A DNA stretch of 5,801 nucleotides from an uncultured Bacteroidales bacterium (GTDB lineage Bacteria > Bacteroidota > Bacteroidia > Bacteroidales > UBA932), in assembly GCA_946187365.1 (NCBI GenBank), contig CAMHRD010000087.1, forward strand, positions 1 through 5,801, in the 5' to 3' direction. Of the stretch, positions 5,588 through 5,801 are shown piece after piece (the stretch's first letter is position 1; every line of letters starts with the position of its first letter). The position numbers and the translations under genes were made by a program. The notes below the pieces were generated by a model that saw only the letters and a program-made list of their open reading frames with translations, had not been told where the DNA came from and made no database searches.

Positions 5588-5801
5588 GTACAAGAGACTT
5601 TATCGCCGAGCAATCGGAGGAAAGTCCGGACAGGAAAGAGCAGTGCGCTGTGGAAAGCACAGATAGGCGTGAGTTTATGTGGGGATAACAGAAAACAACC
5701 GCCCGCAAGGGTAAGGGTGAAAACGCGAGGTAAGAGCTCACGACTTATGGCAGCGATGCAGAAAGGGTACGGCACCGGGGCCTGCAAGACCAAATATACC
5801 G
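5588..5801 (+). ncRNA. rnpB: RNase P RNA, bacterial type A-like, 5' portion (3' end off the window)
   Basis: This is the catalytic RNA of ribonuclease P, which removes the 5' leader from precursor tRNAs. The conserved landmarks occur in order: GAGGAAAGTCC (5617-5627), ACAGAAAACAACCGCC (5688-5703), AAGGGTGAAA (5713-5722), GGTAAGAGCTCAC (5729-5741) and GCAAGACCAAATA (5784-5796). A hairpin CTGTG-GAAAG-CACAG sits at about 5648-5662 in the P7-P9 region. Between the second and third landmarks P12 is reduced to CCC-GCAA-GGG, far shorter than in E. coli. The 5' end is estimated from the TAnnTTTG box; the last 100 bases or more, including the 3' strands of P4 and P1, are beyond the edge. Open frames crossing this region on either strand are incidental. 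Confidence 0.95.

Noticed and set aside
5529..5741. N-terminal extension of the permease frame upstream of 5528
   Set aside because: It runs through the promoter region and the RNase P RNA core, and the translation resembles no DASS N-terminus.
5521..5793. Minus-strand open frame over rnpB
   Set aside because: The sequence is explained by the conserved RNase P RNA on the other strand.
1..5801. CRISPR arrays, insertion sequences, tRNAs, phage or attachment sites
   Set aside because: No regularly spaced repeats, transposase motifs, terminal inverted repeats or tRNA cloverleaf were seen.

Overview
The window looks like chromosomal DNA from a member of the Bacteroidota, most likely the order Bacteroidales. 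Evidence seen directly: promoter elements of the Bacteroides type (TTTG, about 20 bases, TAnnTTTG), little or no Shine-Dalgarno sequence ahead of starts, a TonB-dependent receptor behind a TPP riboswitch, and exported proteins with Gln right after the predicted signal-peptidase site. No mobile element, CRISPR array or phage gene was seen, so this reads as a housekeeping region. Genus cannot be fixed from the sequence alone.

Layout. Positions 1-1513 (minus) hold the N-terminal 504 residues of a TonB-dependent outer-membrane receptor; its C-terminal part lies off the left edge. Its leader (1514-1630) carries a clear TPP (thiamin pyrophosphate) riboswitch aptamer, so the receptor is probably a thiamin or thiamin-precursor importer repressed by TPP. 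Diverging from it on the plus strand are pyrG (CTP synthase, 1665-3260) and, 6 bases later, a plant-type glutaminyl-peptide cyclotransferase (3267-4049). A convergent SLC13/DASS sodium:dicarboxylate-type permease (4023-5528, minus) overlaps the cyclotransferase end by 27 bases. From about 5588 to the right edge is the 5' part of the RNase P RNA gene rnpB (plus), diverging from the permease across about 60 bases with a TAnnTTTG box facing each way.

How the genes relate. They serve different jobs: vitamin B1 uptake, CTP synthesis, N-terminal pyroglutamate formation on exported proteins, dicarboxylate uptake and tRNA 5' maturation. One functional thread can be argued: the cyclotransferase would modify exported proteins whose mature N-terminus is Gln, and both proteins here with signal peptides (the receptor and the cyclotransferase) are predicted to have one.

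The most unusual point is the 5' end of pyrG. The reading frame enters the protein at VSSLGKG, and the segment that normally precedes it in CTP synthases (first beta strand plus the TGGV part of the nucleotide-binding loop) is absent in every frame. A near-ideal Bacteroides promoter ends only a few bases before that point and overlaps the only possible start codon, a TTG. This suggests a small deletion that fused promoter to coding sequence, real or from assembly. No clearly new system was found.
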